Source of the DNA: Enterobacter huaxiensis
GTDB lineage: Bacteria > Pseudomonadota > Gammaproteobacteria > Enterobacterales > Enterobacteriaceae
Direction: 5' to 3'
DNA: 64,000 nucleotides
NCBI RefSeq assembly: GCF_003594935.2
Contig: NZ_CP043342.1
Location: 1-64,000 of the forward strand
Shown: positions 12,809 to 24,819 of the stretch, in pieces
Numbering within the stretch: position 1 is the first letter of the stretch
How the letters are laid out: each line of letters starts with the position of its first letter
Position numbers and translations under genes: made by a program
The notes under the pieces: model-generated
What the model was told of the DNA's origin: nothing
Seen by the model: only the letters and a program-made list of their open reading frames with translations
Databases searched by the model: none

Positions 12809-14101
12809 ATGGATATTCCAGTTACCGCTACAAAAACCGGGCGTCGCCGCTACCTGACGCTGATTATGATCTTTATTACCGTGGTTATTTGTTACGTGGA
12901 CCGCGCCAACCTTGCCGTGGCATCGGCCCATATTCAGGAAGAGTTTGGCATCACCAAAGCGGAGATGGGCTACGTCTTCTCGGCGTTTGCCTGGCTGTAT
13001 ACGCTCTGTCAGATCCCGGGCGGCTGGTTCCTTGACCGCGTGGGTTCACGTCTGACCTACTTTATCGCCATTTTCGGCTGGTCCGTGGCGACGCTGTTCC
13101 AGGGCTTCGCGACCGGGCTGATGTCGCTGATTGGCCTGCGCGCCATCACCGGTATCTTCGAAGCGCCCGCGTTCCCAACCAACAACCGCATGGTAACCAG
13201 CTGGTTCCCGGAACACGAGCGTGCGTCTGCCGTCGGCTTTTACACCTCCGGGCAGTTTGTTGGCCTGGCGTTCCTGACGCCGCTGCTGATCTGGATCCAG
13301 GAGCTGCTGAGCTGGCACTGGGTGTTCATCGTCACCGGCGGGATTGGCATTATCTGGTCGCTGATCTGGTTCAAGGTTTACCAGCCGCCGCGTCTGACCA
13401 AAAGCATCACCAAAGCCGAACTGGACTACATCCGCGACGGCGGTGGCCTGGTGGACGGCGATGCGCCGGTGAAAAAAGAGGCGCGCCAGCCGCTGACTAA
13501 AGCGGACTGGAAGCTGGTCTTCCACCGTAAGCTGGTGGGCGTTTATCTGGGCCAGTTCGCGGTGACCTCCACGCTGTGGTTCTTCCTGACCTGGTTCCCG
13601 AACTACCTGACCCAGGAAAAGGGGATCACGGCGCTGAAGGCGGGTTTTATGACCACCGTGCCGTTCCTCGCGGCGTTTTTCGGCGTGCTGCTCTCGGGCT
13701 GGCTGGCCGATAAGCTGGTCAAAAAAGGCTACTCGCTGGGCGTGGCGCGTAAAACGCCGATTATCTGCGGGCTGCTGATCTCCACCTGCATCATGGGCGC
13801 AAACTACACCAACGATCCGGTGTGGATTATGACCCTGATGGCGGTGGCGTTCTTCGGGAACGGTTTCGCCTCTATTACCTGGTCGCTGGTGTCGTCCCTT
13901 GCGCCGATGCGGCTGATTGGCCTGACCGGCGGCGTGTTCAACTTTGTCGGCGGGCTGGGCGGGATTACCGTACCGCTGGTCATCGGCTACCTGGCGCAGG
14001 ACTACGGCTTCGGCCCGGCGCTGGTCTATATCTCTGCCGTGGCGCTGATCGGGGCACTCTCCTACATCCTGCTGGTGGGCGATGTGAAACGAGTAGGCTA
14101 A
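12809..14101 (+). CDS. dgoT: D-galactonate:H+ symporter DgoT (MFS, ACS family)
   Basis: DgoT imports D-galactonate with protons. The start chosen is ATG at 12809 ([18 protein letters not shown]), giving 430 residues, the E. coli length, with a GGAG ribosome-binding site at 12795-12798. Frames starting earlier read the spacer. Twelve transmembrane segments are apparent, with the anion:cation symporter signature region ([22 protein letters not shown]). It is separated from dgoD by the ERIC element but remains the last gene of the galactonate cluster. Confidence 0.97.
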   Translation: MDIPVTATKTGRRRYLTLIMIFITVVICYVDRANLAVASAHIQEEFGITKAEMGYVFSAFAWLYTLCQIPGGWFLDRVGSRLTYFIAIFGWSVATLFQGFATGLMSLIGLRAITGIFEAPAFPTNNRMVTSWFPEHERASAVGFYTSGQFVGLAFLTPLLIWIQELLSWHWVFIVTGGIGIIWSLIWFKVYQPPRLTKSITKAELDYIRDGGGLVDGDAPVKKEARQPLTKADWKLVFHRKLVGVYLGQFAVTSTLWFFLTWFPNYLTQEKGITALKAGFMTTVPFLAAFFGVLLSGWLADKLVKKGYSLGVARKTPIICGLLISTCIMGANYTNDPVWIMTLMAVAFFGNGFASITWSLVSSLAPMRLIGLTGGVFNFVGGLGGITVPLVIGYLAQDYGFGPALVYISAVALIGALSYILLVGDVKRVG

Positions 14102-14118
14102 TCCCTGCGGATGTTTTA

Positions 14119-14145
14119 CCCTGATGCACTCACCGTGCATCAGGG
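14119..14145 (+). promoter_or_regulatory. Perfect hairpin covering the yidR ribosome-binding site
   Basis: An 11-bp perfect stem, CCCTGATGCAC (14119-14129) / GTGCATCAGGG (14135-14145), has a 5-base loop. It lies 18 bases after the dgoT stop and ends 7 bases before the yidR ATG. No T tract follows, so it is a poor intrinsic terminator. The 3' arm contains the only purine-rich stretch (CAGGG) able to act as the yidR Shine-Dalgarno, so the hairpin may mask translation or stabilise the dgoT 3' end. Confidence 0.65.
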
Positions 14146-14152
14146 TATCCCC

Positions 14153-15382
14153 ATGAAACAAATCACCTTCGCTCCCCGTAACCATCAGCTCACCAATATT
14201 AATACCTGGACGCCGGACAGCCAGTGGCTGGCCTATGACGTGCGCCCGTCCGGCGCGTCGTTTACCGGCGAAACCATCGAGCGAGTTCATGTCAGTACGG
14301 GTGAGGTCGAGGTGATCTATCGCGCCACTGACGGCGCGCATGTTGGCGTGGTGACCGTTCATCCCGCACAGGACAAATACGTCTTTATCCACGGCCCGAA
14401 AAACCCCGATGCCGGCTGGCAGTACGATTTTCACCATCGTCAGGGGGTGATTACGCATAACGGTCAGACGAGCAATCTTGACGCGATGGATATCACTGCA
14501 CCCTACACCGCAGGCGCGCTGCGCGGCGGCAGCCATGTGCACGTCTTTAGCCCAAACGGGCAGCTCGTCAGCTTCACCTATAACGACCACGTGCTGCACG
14601 AGCGCGATCCGAAGCTCGATTTACGCAACGTTGGCGTGGCGGCGCCTTTCGGCCCGGTGAACCCACAGGGGAATCATCCACGTGAATATCCGGGCACTTT
14701 CTGGAGCGTGCTGGTCAGCAGCACCACGCCGACCCCACGGCCGGGCAGCGATGAGATCAACCGCGCGTACGAAGAGGGCTGGGTAGGTAATGACAGGCTG
14801 GCGTTTATCGGCGACACCCTTTCTGAAAAGGGCGAAAAAGTGCCCGAGCTGTTTATTGTGGAACTCCCTCAGGGCGAGCAGGGCTGGAAGCGTGCGGGTG
14901 ATGAACCCCTGCAGGGAACACCAGCGACCCTGCCTGCGCCGCCGGCGGGCGTTGTGCAGCGACGGCTAACCTTTACCCATAAGAACGCGTATCCGGGGCT
15001 GGTGAACGTGCCGCGCCACTGGGTGCGCAGCAATCCGAGTGGAACGCAGATTGCATTTCTGATGCGTGATGAAAACGGTACGGTTCAGCTGTGGTTAATC
15101 TCACCCGAGGGCGGCGAGCCGCGCCAGTTAACCCATACGGAGAGCGGTATTCAGTCTGCGTTTAGCTGGCACCCTTCCGGGAACATGCTGGGGTTCGTGC
15201 TCGAAAACCGGATCGCCTGCTGTGATGCGCAAACCGGAGAGGTGACGTTTTTGACGTCCGAGCACGCCGGTGCACCGTCTGCAGACGCGATCGTTTTTTC
15301 CCCTGACGGGCAATTCATTGCGTGGATGGAAGAGACAGAGGGTTTCCGCCAGCTGTGGCTAACGGAAACCGCTAAGAACTAA
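14153..15382 (+). CDS. yidR: YidR, DUF3748 beta-propeller-like protein
   Basis: The 409-residue product beginning MKQITFAPRNHQLTN matches E. coli YidR along its length. It is a predicted TolB/oligogalacturonate-lyase-like beta-propeller: repeated WxP/SPDG blades such as VFSPNGQLVSF, AFSWHPSG and VFSPDGQFIAWM are visible. No signal peptide is apparent, so it is probably cytoplasmic. The start at 14153 is chosen by homology. A longer frame from 14111 would read through the hairpin. Its function is unproven, though its place after dgoT may hint at sugar-acid metabolism. It overlaps yidQ tail to tail by 4 bases. Confidence 0.92.
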   Translation: MKQITFAPRNHQLTNINTWTPDSQWLAYDVRPSGASFTGETIERVHVSTGEVEVIYRATDGAHVGVVTVHPAQDKYVFIHGPKNPDAGWQYDFHHRQGVITHNGQTSNLDAMDITAPYTAGALRGGSHVHVFSPNGQLVSFTYNDHVLHERDPKLDLRNVGVAAPFGPVNPQGNHPREYPGTFWSVLVSSTTPTPRPGSDEINRAYEEGWVGNDRLAFIGDTLSEKGEKVPELFIVELPQGEQGWKRAGDEPLQGTPATLPAPPAGVVQRRLTFTHKNAYPGLVNVPRHWVRSNPSGTQIAFLMRDENGTVQLWLISPEGGEPRQLTHTESGIQSAFSWHPSGNMLGFVLENRIACCDAQTGEVTFLTSEHAGAPSADAIVFSPDGQFIAWMEETEGFRQLWLTETAKN

Positions 15383-15714
15383 CGCGGCGGCAGTGCAGCG
15401 GGTGGGATAATGGCGTTAGTGGCCAGATTTTCCTGCTCGCTTTTCTCCACGCGCGAGCGCACGGAGCTATCCGTTCGGAACATGTCCCACGGCAGCAGGA
15501 GCGTATCAGCAACCGCTGTAAAAGGCATATCCAGAATGACCAGGGATTTGGTTCCCCAGTTTGTATCGTCATCGGAGATCATCGCCGCGCTGGCGCGCGT
15601 CCCCGGATATGTTCCTTCTTTACCGCCGGTGTGAGACATCACGCTCGAGCACCCGCAAAGTAAAACAACCCCGCCGAACGTCGTCAGCTTTATCAGAACA
15701 TTTTTCATCATCAT
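15379..15714 (-). CDS. yidQ: YidQ, DUF1375 lipoprotein
   Basis: A small lipoprotein of about 110 residues with a signal peptide and lipobox LLCGC, followed by the strongly conserved block SSVMSHTGGKEGTYPGTRASA and the segment WGTKSLVILDMPFTAVADTLLLPWD found in E. coli YidQ. Three consecutive ATG codons (15714, 15711, 15708) could start it; E. coli alignment favours the second. It is predicted to be membrane-anchored, function unknown. It is convergent with yidR. Confidence 0.92.
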   Translation of the reverse strand: MMMKNVLIKLTTFGGVVLLCGCSSVMSHTGGKEGTYPGTRASAAMISDDDTNWGTKSLVILDMPFTAVADTLLLPWDMFRTDSSVRSRVEKSEQENLATNAIIPPAALPPR

Positions 15715-15890
15715 TCAGTCATCGTTAATGGTACTGCATCGACCTACAACTGAGGGTTATAGCGAGCCTTGTTCAAAATGAATAGCCCGAAGCCCCCGCA
15801 CTGTGGCGGCCATCGCAATTTAACCCTTTGTGCTGTTGTCCCAGTCTATGCGACAACCAGCAAAGTGCAAAAAAATCTCACAGAAATACT

Positions 15891-15920
15891 CTTGAAAAGC
15901 CCGTATCCAGACCCATTTTA
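15891..15920 (+). promoter_or_regulatory. Sigma-32 heat-shock promoter of ibpAB
   Basis: CTTGAAA (15891-15897) and CCCATTTT (15912-15919) are separated by 14 bases, a near-consensus RpoH promoter. The transcript would start about 15927, giving a leader of about 100 bases before ibpA. The rest of the 311-base gap from yidQ to ibpA shows nothing else I can name. Confidence 0.9.
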
Positions 15921-15937
15921 AGAGAGTGTCCCGGTAA

Positions 15938-16028
15938 CGAACACGCCTGATGGGTGTTCGGGGGACCTAATGGCCTGTCCATGATGGAAGGCACAATTTC
16001 TCGCTGATTTCAGGAGTGTTAATGTATG
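15938..16028 (+). promoter_or_regulatory. ROSE-type RNA thermometer of ibpA
   Basis: The leader folds into successive hairpins: CGAACAC (15938-15944) / GTGTTCG (15954-15960), then GCCT (15973-15976) / AGGC (15989-15992). In the final one, CTCGCT (16000-16005) faces the Shine-Dalgarno AGGAG (16012-16016). The U-Y-G-C-U strand opposite AGGA is the hallmark of ROSE elements, which open on heating. This is established for ibpA of E. coli. Confidence 0.88.
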
Positions 16029-16436
16029 CGTAACTTCGATCTTTCCCCGCTTTACCGTTCTGCAATTGGTTTTGACCGCCTGTTTAACCATTTAGAAAAT
16101 AACCAGAGCCAAAGCAACGGCTATCCTCCTTACAACGTTGAACTGGTTAACGAAAACCATTACCGCATTGCGATTGCCGTCGCCGGTTTCGCAGAAAGCG
16201 AGCTGGAGATCACCGCGCAGGACAACCTGCTGGTGGTGAAAGGTTCCCATACGGCCGAGCAGAAAGAACGTACCTACCTGTACCAGGGCATTGCCGAGCG
16301 CAACTTTGAACGCAAGTTCCAGCTAGCTGAGAACATTCACGTGAAAGGCGCGAACCTGGTTAACGGCCTGCTGTTTATCGAACTGGAACGTGTGATTCCG
16401 GAAGAGAAAAAACCGCGCCGTATCGAAATTAACTAA
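16026..16436 (+). CDS. ibpA: Small heat-shock protein IbpA
   Basis: IbpA is an Hsp20-family holdase that binds aggregating proteins at inclusion-body surfaces and hands them to DnaK and ClpB. The 136-residue product (E. coli has 137) begins [21 protein letters not shown]. It has an alpha-crystallin domain from about residue 35 to 125 and the C-terminal I-x-I/V motif region RRIEIN that docks between subunits. Its leader carries a sigma-32 promoter and a thermometer. ibpB follows 136 bases downstream in the same operon. Confidence 0.98.
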   Translation: MRNFDLSPLYRSAIGFDRLFNHLENNQSQSNGYPPYNVELVNENHYRIAIAVAGFAESELEITAQDNLLVVKGSHTAEQKERTYLYQGIAERNFERKFQLAENIHVKGANLVNGLLFIELERVIPEEKKPRRIEIN

Positions 16437-16547
16437 TTATGCGGGTCGCTCTTGCGGCCCACTCAGAATTGCTTGCCGTAACGGGAGCATATGTGAATCC
16501 ATTCGGATTTGCAGGAACAACTGCGCACAAAATTAAACTGTGCCGAA

Positions 16548-16565
16548 CTCGCTTCTCAGAAGGAG
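16548..16565 (+). promoter_or_regulatory. ROSE-like anti-Shine-Dalgarno element of ibpB
   Basis: The same hexamer seen before ibpA, CTCGCT (16548-16553), lies 7 bases before the Shine-Dalgarno AGGAG (16561-16565) of ibpB. It could mask the site by the same U-C-G-C-U / AGGA pairing. It is inferred by analogy with the ibpA leader. An alternative small hairpin, CTTC (16552-16555) / GAAG (16559-16562), is also possible. Confidence 0.55.
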
Positions 16566-16572
16566 ATTTAGT

Positions 16573-17001
16573 ATGCGTAACTACGATTTATCCCCCCTGC
16601 TGCGTCAGTGGATTGGTTTTGACAAACTGGCTAACGCCCTGCAAAGCACCGCTGAGCAACAGACGTTTCCGCCGTACAACATCGAAAAAAGCGACGATAA
16701 CCACTATCGCATCACCCTTGCGCTGGCCGGTTTCCGCCAGGAAGACCTGGATATCCAGCTTGAAGGCACGCGCCTGACCGTGAAAGGGACGCCGGAAAAA
16801 CAAGAGACCGAGACCAAATGGCTGCACCAGGGGCTGGTGACTCAGCCGTTTAGCCTGAGCTTTACCCTGGCAGACCATATGGAAGTTTCGGGTGCCACGT
16901 TTACTAACGGGCTGCTGCATATCGACCTGACCCGCAACGTGCCGGAAGCCATCGCGCCGCAGCGTATCGCCATTAGCGAGCGTCCGGCGTTAAATAGTTA
17001 A
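16573..17001 (+). CDS. ibpB: Small heat-shock protein IbpB
   Basis: IbpB is the partner of IbpA, forming mixed assemblies with it and making bound substrates accessible to the ClpB-DnaK disaggregase. The start at 16573 gives 142 residues ([23 protein letters not shown]), the E. coli length. A frame from 16540 would add residues before the AAGGAG ribosome-binding site and is unlikely. It contains an alpha-crystallin domain and the C-terminal [13 protein letters not shown]. It ends just before a GC-rich repeat and terminator. Confidence 0.98.
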   Translation: MRNYDLSPLLRQWIGFDKLANALQSTAEQQTFPPYNIEKSDDNHYRITLALAGFRQEDLDIQLEGTRLTVKGTPEKQETETKWLHQGLVTQPFSLSFTLADHMEVSGATFTNGLLHIDLTRNVPEAIAPQRIAISERPALNS

Positions 17002-17018
17002 TAGTGTGCGGGCTGGAG

Positions 17019-17051
17019 CCCTCACCCCGGCCCTCTCCCACAGGGAGAGGG
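17019..17051. repeat. GC-rich dispersed hairpin repeat, copy 1
   Basis: The segment CCCTCACCCCGG followed by CCCTCTCCC (17031-17039) / GGGAGAGGG (17043-17051) with a 3-base loop recurs at 45280-45312 and 46292-46324. It is a palindromic intergenic repeat of a kind common in Enterobacteriaceae and distinct from REP. Confidence 0.8.
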
Positions 17052-17061
17052 TGAAAAGATA

Positions 17062-17087
17062 AAGCCCTGCCACGGCAGGGCTTTTTT
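17062..17087 (+). terminator. Rho-independent terminator after ibpB
   Basis: A stem GCCCTGC (17064-17070) / GCAGGGC (17075-17081) with a 4-base loop is followed by six T residues. It closes the ibpAB operon. Confidence 0.9.
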
Positions 17088-17166
17088 GTGCGCCATCGCC
17101 CATACAATAGCATCCGGCTCTGAGAGAATCCTTAGCATAACTAAGGTTATGCACAGGAAGTGGATC

Positions 17167-18828
17167 ATGAGTGATATCGCGTTAACCGTCAGCGTGTTGG
17201 CCCTGGTCGCTGTTGTTGGCCTGTGGATAGGGAATATCAAAATCCGTGGCGTTGGGTTTGGGATAGGCGGGGTACTGTTTGGCGGCATTTTTGTCGGGCA
17301 CTTTGCCGACCAGCTTGGGCTGGCGCTCAGCGCTGAGATGCTCCACTTCATCCAGGAGTTCGGCCTGATCCTCTTCGTCTATACCATCGGCATTCAGGTC
17401 GGGCCGGGCTTTTTTGCTTCTCTTCGCGTCTCCGGGTTGCGGTTAAACCTGTTTGCCCTCGGCATTGTAGTCATGGGCGGCCTGGTCACCGCAATCCTGC
17501 ATAAACTTTTCGACATCCCGCTTCCCGTGGTGCTGGGGATTTTCTCCGGTGCGGTCACCAACACGCCAGCGCTGGGCGCGGGGCAGCAAATTCTGCGCGA
17601 TTTGGGTATCGAACCCGGCATTGTCGACCAGATGGGGATGAGCTACGCCATGGCCTATCCCTTTGGCATTTGCGGCATTCTGCTCTCGATGTGGCTGGTT
17701 CGGGTGCTGTTTCGGGTCAACGTCGATAAAGAGGCAAAAGACCACGAAACCACGCTCACCAACGGCCATATGCCGATTAAAACCATCAATATTCGCGTCG
17801 ATAACCCTAACCTGAACAATATGGCGATTCAGGACGTGCCGATCCTCAACAGCGCTAACATCATCTGCTCGCGCCTCAAGCGTGACGAGATGCTGATGGT
17901 GCCATCCCCCGGCACCCTTATTCAGCACGGCGACCTGCTGCACCTGGTTGGGCAACCGGGGGATCTCAACAACGCGCGGCTGGTGATTGGCCAGGAGGTC
18001 GACACCTCGCTCTCCACGCGCGGGACGGACATGCGCGTTGAGCGCGTCGTCGTGACCAACGAAAAGGTTCTGGGGAAGAAAATACGCGATCTGCAGGTAA
18101 AAGAGCGCTATGACGTGGTGATCTCCCGCCTTAACCGCGCGGGTATCGAACTGGTCGCCAGCCCGGAGGCCAGCCTGCAGTTCGGGGATATCCTCAACCT
18201 GGTCGGGCGCCCGTCGTCCATCGACGCCGTGGCGGACATGGTCGGTAACGCCCAGCAAAAACTGCAGCAGGTGCAAATGCTGCCGGTGTTTATCGGCATC
18301 GGGCTTGGCGTGCTGCTCGGCTCCATTCCGCTGTACGTGCCGGGCTTCCCGGTGGCGCTCAAGCTCGGCCTGGCGGGCGGGCCGCTGATAATGGCGCTGA
18401 TCCTCGGGCGTATCGGCTGTATCGGCAAGCTCTACTGGTTTATGCCGCCGAGCGCTAACCTGGCGCTGCGCGAGCTGGGCATCGTGCTGTTCCTGGCGGT
18501 GGTCGGGCTGAAATCGGGCGGCGATTTTATTGATACGCTGGTGAAGGGCGAGGGGATAAGCTGGGTCGGTTACGGCATCTTCATCACCGCCATTCCGCTG
18601 CTCACGGTCGGAATACTGGCGCGAATGTTCGCCAAGATGAACTACCTGACGCTGTGCGGCATGCTGGCGGGGTCGATGACCGATCCGCCTGCGCTGGCCT
18701 TTGCCAACAACCTGCATGCCACCAGCGGCGCGGCGGCGCTGTCATATGCCACGGTCTATCCGCTGGTGATGTTCCTGCGCATTATCACGCCGCAGCTACT
18801 CGCGGTGCTGTTCTGGGGGATGGGCTAG
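17167..18828 (+). CDS. yidE: YidE, AspT/YidE/YbjL-family predicted transporter
   Basis: The 553-residue product (start [18 protein letters not shown] at 17167, E. coli length) has an N-terminal block of five to six membrane helices, two cytoplasmic RCK-C/TrkA-C domains (about residues 190-360, e.g. [13 protein letters not shown] and [12 protein letters not shown]), then a second membrane block. The two membrane halves carry parallel signatures ([25 protein letters not shown]), typical of AspT-type antiporters. The substrate is unknown. Its last 33 bases overlap the end of the convergent yidP. Confidence 0.95.
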   Translation: MSDIALTVSVLALVAVVGLWIGNIKIRGVGFGIGGVLFGGIFVGHFADQLGLALSAEMLHFIQEFGLILFVYTIGIQVGPGFFASLRVSGLRLNLFALGIVVMGGLVTAILHKLFDIPLPVVLGIFSGAVTNTPALGAGQQILRDLGIEPGIVDQMGMSYAMAYPFGICGILLSMWLVRVLFRVNVDKEAKDHETTLTNGHMPIKTINIRVDNPNLNNMAIQDVPILNSANIICSRLKRDEMLMVPSPGTLIQHGDLLHLVGQPGDLNNARLVIGQEVDTSLSTRGTDMRVERVVVTNEKVLGKKIRDLQVKERYDVVISRLNRAGIELVASPEASLQFGDILNLVGRPSSIDAVADMVGNAQQKLQQVQMLPVFIGIGLGVLLGSIPLYVPGFPVALKLGLAGGPLIMALILGRIGCIGKLYWFMPPSANLALRELGIVLFLAVVGLKSGGDFIDTLVKGEGISWVGYGIFITAIPLLTVGILARMFAKMNYLTLCGMLAGSMTDPPALAFANNLHATSGAAALSYATVYPLVMFLRIITPQLLAVLFWGMG

Positions 18829-19542
18829 CAGGTCTTCCGGGTGGATGCGCCGCAGGTGGTAGTCCACCTGGTAATCGCTGGTGTTTCGGAACATTACGGA
18901 ATAATTAAGGAACTCGCCGCTGTCGCTGTAGGAAAGGGAGGTGATGCGCAGCAGCGGCGTTTGTTCCGGCAGGTTCATATACCCGGCCAGCTGCCTGTCT
19001 GCCAGCACCGGCGTCAGGCTCTCGTAGTTGCCGCTGATGGTGATCCCGCACTCCTTCTCAATGTAATCAAACTTAGACCCTTCAAGATGCGCCAGCGAGA
19101 GGCTGCGAAACAGCTTCACCGGCATAAAGCTATCCTCCAGCATCAGCGGCTTTCCGTCCACGTAGCGCACCCGTCGTGAAAAGTAGATCCGTTCATCCAC
19201 CTGAATCCGCAGCTGGCTGGCGATGGCGGGCGGCGCGGGCATCACTTCAAACTGCAGCACCTTACTCTGCACCTCTTTCCCCTGCTGGCGCAGTACCTCC
19301 ACCAGCCCGGTCAGGTTGGTGGTTTCGTGGTGAACGTCCTTGCGCGACACAAAGGTTCCGCTGCCGTGTCGACGTTCAACCAGCCCCCAGCTCACCAGCA
19401 GATCCAGCGCCTTGCGGATGGTCATCCGCGCCACGCCAAACTCCTGGGCCAGAGCTTTCTCTCCGGGCAGCGGGCTGCCGACGTTGTAGTCAGATGAATT
19501 CAGCCGCAGCCGCAGCCTGTCGGCAATAGATTTGTAGATCAC
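18796..19542 (-). CDS. yidP: YidP, GntR/HutC-family regulator
   Basis: The 248-residue protein has a GntR winged helix (about 8-75: [44 protein letters not shown]) and a UTRA effector domain, the HutC subfamily layout. It starts with GTG at 19542 after a GAGG ribosome-binding site. The gene is divergent from the alpha-glucoside PTS genes, so it is the likely regulator of that operon. In E. coli, yidP stands in the same position next to the glv genes. It is about ten residues longer than E. coli YidP because the C terminus reads into yidE. Confidence 0.93.
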   Translation of the reverse strand: MIYKSIADRLRLRLNSSDYNVGSPLPGEKALAQEFGVARMTIRKALDLLVSWGLVERRHGSGTFVSRKDVHHETTNLTGLVEVLRQQGKEVQSKVLQFEVMPAPPAIASQLRIQVDERIYFSRRVRYVDGKPLMLEDSFMPVKLFRSLSLAHLEGSKFDYIEKECGITISGNYESLTPVLADRQLAGYMNLPEQTPLLRITSLSYSDSGEFLNYSVMFRNTSDYQVDYHLRRIHPEDLLAHPPEQHRE

Positions 19543-19543
19543 C

Positions 19544-19658
19544 AGTAGACCTCTCTGCGCACATCACGGCGTGGATAACGTCCTGACATGTCCATATTTA
19601 CTGCCAAAAGTAGACCTCATTGGTCAAATTAAAACCATGAATGCGATCACGAATCGCA
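19544..19658. promoter_or_regulatory. Repeated 10-mer and palindrome between yidP and the PTS gene
   Basis: AGTAGACCTC occurs twice in the same orientation, at 19544-19553 (covering the yidP ribosome-binding site) and at 19609-19618. GTAGAC/GTCTAC resembles the GT-x-TA-x-AC half-sites of HutC-type GntR regulators, so these may be YidP sites. A separate dyad, TGCGAT (19642-19647) / ATCGCA (19653-19658), lies nearer the PTS gene. Confidence 0.45.
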
Positions 19659-19764
19659 GCGGCACGCCATGTTCGTCTATCAGTAAGTTCTTATGCTCAC
19701 CTCAGGCCAGTAAAAAACCATAAAGGCCTCTACCCCCTACAGGTTGTTTCATGAGGATTTAAAA

Positions 19765-22706
<2,942 letters not shown>

Positions 22707-22798
22707 TCGTCCTGACCGGCATCGCCCGATGCCGGTCTCCTTGTCCCTGTCGATTTACGCTATGCTGAAGCCTGCCTGCAGCACGACAAGGAATCTTC

Positions 22799-23146
22799 AT
22801 GAAAATTTCCCGCCTCGGTGAAGCGCCGGACTACCGCTTCTCTCTGGCCAATGAGCGCACGTTTTTAGCGTGGATCCGCACCGCGCTGGGCTTTCTGGCC
22901 GCCGGTGTCGGCCTCGATCAGCTTGCCCCCGAGTTTGCCACCCCGTTAATTCGCGAAGTGCTGGCACTGCTGCTGTGTCTGTTTGCGGGCGTGCTGGCAA
23001 TTTACGGCTACCTGCGCTGGCTGCGAAACGAAAAGGCCATGCGCCTGAAGCAGGATCTGCCCTATACGCGCGGTTTACTCATCATCAGTACGATTCTGCT
23101 GACGGTGGCGGTCGTGGTGATGGTGCTGGTGGTCTATGGCGGATAG
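22799..23146 (+). CDS. yidH: YidH, DUF202 inner-membrane protein
   Basis: The 115-residue membrane protein has three hydrophobic segments and the DUF202 hallmark NERTFLAWIRTALGFLAAGVG. It overlaps yidG by 11 bases. No biochemical function is established. The adjacency of two DUF202 proteins is conserved in E. coli. Confidence 0.94.
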   Translation: MKISRLGEAPDYRFSLANERTFLAWIRTALGFLAAGVGLDQLAPEFATPLIREVLALLLCLFAGVLAIYGYLRWLRNEKAMRLKQDLPYTRGLLIISTILLTVAVVVMVLVVYGG

Positions 23147-23483
23147 CCGTAAAGCGCGGCGCGAAGCGGACCCCGGCCTGCAGCCGGAGCGGACGTCGCT
23201 GGCCTGGCTGCGCACGCTGCTGGGGTATGGCGCGCTGATTGCCCTGGCGATTAAGCACAACTGGCACCGCACGGGGATGCCATTCTGGGTTTCGCTGGTT
23301 GTGCTGGCGCTGGTGGCTATCATTTTATGGCGCTATACCCGCAGCCGTAACCTGATGGACGTGGCGCAGAACGATTTTGTACAGCCGAAAGCGGTGCGCG
23401 ATAAGTTCCTGATCGCGCTGGCCGTGCTGTCGCTGTCACTGCTGTTTGCGGTAACCCACATTCAACAAATTTTGCAGTTGTAG
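23136..23483 (+). CDS. yidG: YidG, DUF202 inner-membrane protein
   Basis: The 115-residue protein is a second DUF202 member (QPERTSLAWLRTLLGYGALIAL) with three predicted membrane helices. Its ATG lies within the end of yidH, so the pair is translationally coupled and may form a heteromeric membrane complex. Its stop codon is part of a REP element. Confidence 0.94.
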   Translation: MADSRKARREADPGLQPERTSLAWLRTLLGYGALIALAIKHNWHRTGMPFWVSLVVLALVAIILWRYTRSRNLMDVAQNDFVQPKAVRDKFLIALAVLSLSLLFAVTHIQQILQL

Positions 23484-23513
23484 GCCGGGTAAGGCGCAGC
23501 CGCCACCCGGCAT
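23481..23513. repeat. REP element between yidG and dsdA
   Basis: TAGGCCGGGTAAGGCGCAGC and the matching CCACCCGG arm form a typical REP hairpin. It occupies the whole gap between the convergent yidG and dsdA genes. Confidence 0.8.
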
Positions 23514-23515
23514 AA

Positions 23516-24802
23516 TTACTTCCCTTTCGCCAGATACTTCGCCATCTCGTCTTCCGGCACCATCCCGCCGCCGGTCGCCCACACCAGGTGGGTAACGTTG
23601 GTATGCGAATGAACACGCACCGGCCCGGCCATCCCCGCCAGCGCCGACGGCTCCAGGCGAATGCCTTCCTCCTGCGCCAGCCAGCCGAGCATGTCATACA
23701 TGCTTTGGTCGGAAAGCGTATAAAACCCGTCGAGCAGGCGCTCCATCGCGCGGCCCACGAAGCCGGACGCGCGCCCTACCGCCAGACCGTCCGCCGCCGT
23801 CACGTTATCAATCCCCAGGTCCTGCACCGCGATCTCATCGTGCAGGCCGGTGTAGACGCCCAGCAGCATGCACGGCGAGTGCGTTGGTTCGGCGAAGAAG
23901 CAGTGGACGTTATCGCCAAAGGCCAGCTTCAGGCCAAACGCCACGCCGCCGGGGCCGCCGCCGACGCCGCACGGTAAATAGACGTACAGAGGACGATCCG
24001 CATCCACCACGCGGCCCTGTTCGGCAAACTGCGCCTTCAGGCGCTCGCCCGCCACCGCATAGCCCAGGAACAGGGTGCGTGAGTTTTCATCGTCGATGAA
24101 GAAACAGTTCGGATCGCTTTCCGCCGCTTTTCGTCCCTGCTCCACCGCCACGCCGTAATCCTGCTCATATTCCACGACGATGACGCCGTGGCTGCGCAGT
24201 TTGGCTTTCTTCCACTCGCGGGCGTCGGCGGACATATGTACCGTCACCTTAAAGCCGATGCGGGCGCTCATAATGCCGATGGACATCCCGAGGTTGCCGG
24301 TTGAGCCCACGGCGATGCTGTACTGGCTGAAGAAATCCTTAAAGCGCGGCTCCAGCAGGATGCTGTAGTCGTCTTCGACGCTCAGCAGTCCGGCTTCCAG
24401 CGCCAGCTTTTCCGCGTGGGTCAGCACCTCATAGATTCCGCCGCGCGCTTTAATCGAGCCGGAAATCGGCAGATGGCTGTCTTTTTTCAGCAGCAGGGTG
24501 CCGGGAATAGACTTAGCAAATTCTTTCTCCAGCCGCGCCTGCATTGCCGGGATTGCGACCAGGTCGGATTCGATAATCCCGCCCGTTGCCGCCGTTTCCG
24601 GGAAGGCTTTCGCCAGATACGGCGCGAAGCGGTTGAGCCGCGCGTGCGCGTCGTCCACGTCGGCTTTGGTCAGCCCAACGTACGGCAATCCTTCCGCAAG
24701 CGAAGTGGTGCGCGGGTTTAGCCAGGTGGTTTCTTTCAGGGCAACCAGATCCTCAACCAGAGGAAACTGTGCGGTTAACGTGGTGATAGTTGCGTTTTTC
24801 AT
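23516..24802 (-). CDS. dsdA: D-serine ammonia-lyase (dehydratase) DsdA
   Basis: DsdA is a PLP enzyme that converts D-serine to pyruvate and ammonia, detoxifying it and using it for growth. The PLP lysine is Lys118 in SGSIKARGG, and the glycine-rich phosphate loop CGVGGGPGG is present. The protein is 428 residues against 442 in E. coli. The shortening falls near the C terminus, where [11 protein letters not shown] runs almost directly into [12 protein letters not shown], so about 14 residues of a loop are missing in frame. It lies 17 bases after dsdX in one operon. Confidence 0.96.
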   Translation of the reverse strand: MKNATITTLTAQFPLVEDLVALKETTWLNPRTTSLAEGLPYVGLTKADVDDAHARLNRFAPYLAKAFPETAATGGIIESDLVAIPAMQARLEKEFAKSIPGTLLLKKDSHLPISGSIKARGGIYEVLTHAEKLALEAGLLSVEDDYSILLEPRFKDFFSQYSIAVGSTGNLGMSIGIMSARIGFKVTVHMSADAREWKKAKLRSHGVIVVEYEQDYGVAVEQGRKAAESDPNCFFIDDENSRTLFLGYAVAGERLKAQFAEQGRVVDADRPLYVYLPCGVGGGPGGVAFGLKLAFGDNVHCFFAEPTHSPCMLLGVYTGLHDEIAVQDLGIDNVTAADGLAVGRASGFVGRAMERLLDGFYTLSDQSMYDMLGWLAQEEGIRLEPSALAGMAGPVRVHSHTNVTHLVWATGGGMVPEDEMAKYLAKGK

Positions 24803-24819
24803 AGTACGTCTCTTCGCGC

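Noticed and set aside
14119..14145. The dgoT-yidR hairpin as an intrinsic terminator
   Set aside because: No T tract follows on either strand, so it was kept as a regulatory or stabilising hairpin only.
13046..14599. 517-codon minus-strand frame opposite dgoT and yidR
   Set aside because: It spans two well-supported genes in antisense, with His/Arg/Gln-rich composition typical of shadow frames.
17443..18717. 424-codon minus-strand frame opposite yidE
   Set aside because: Antisense shadow of yidE, without motifs or start signals.
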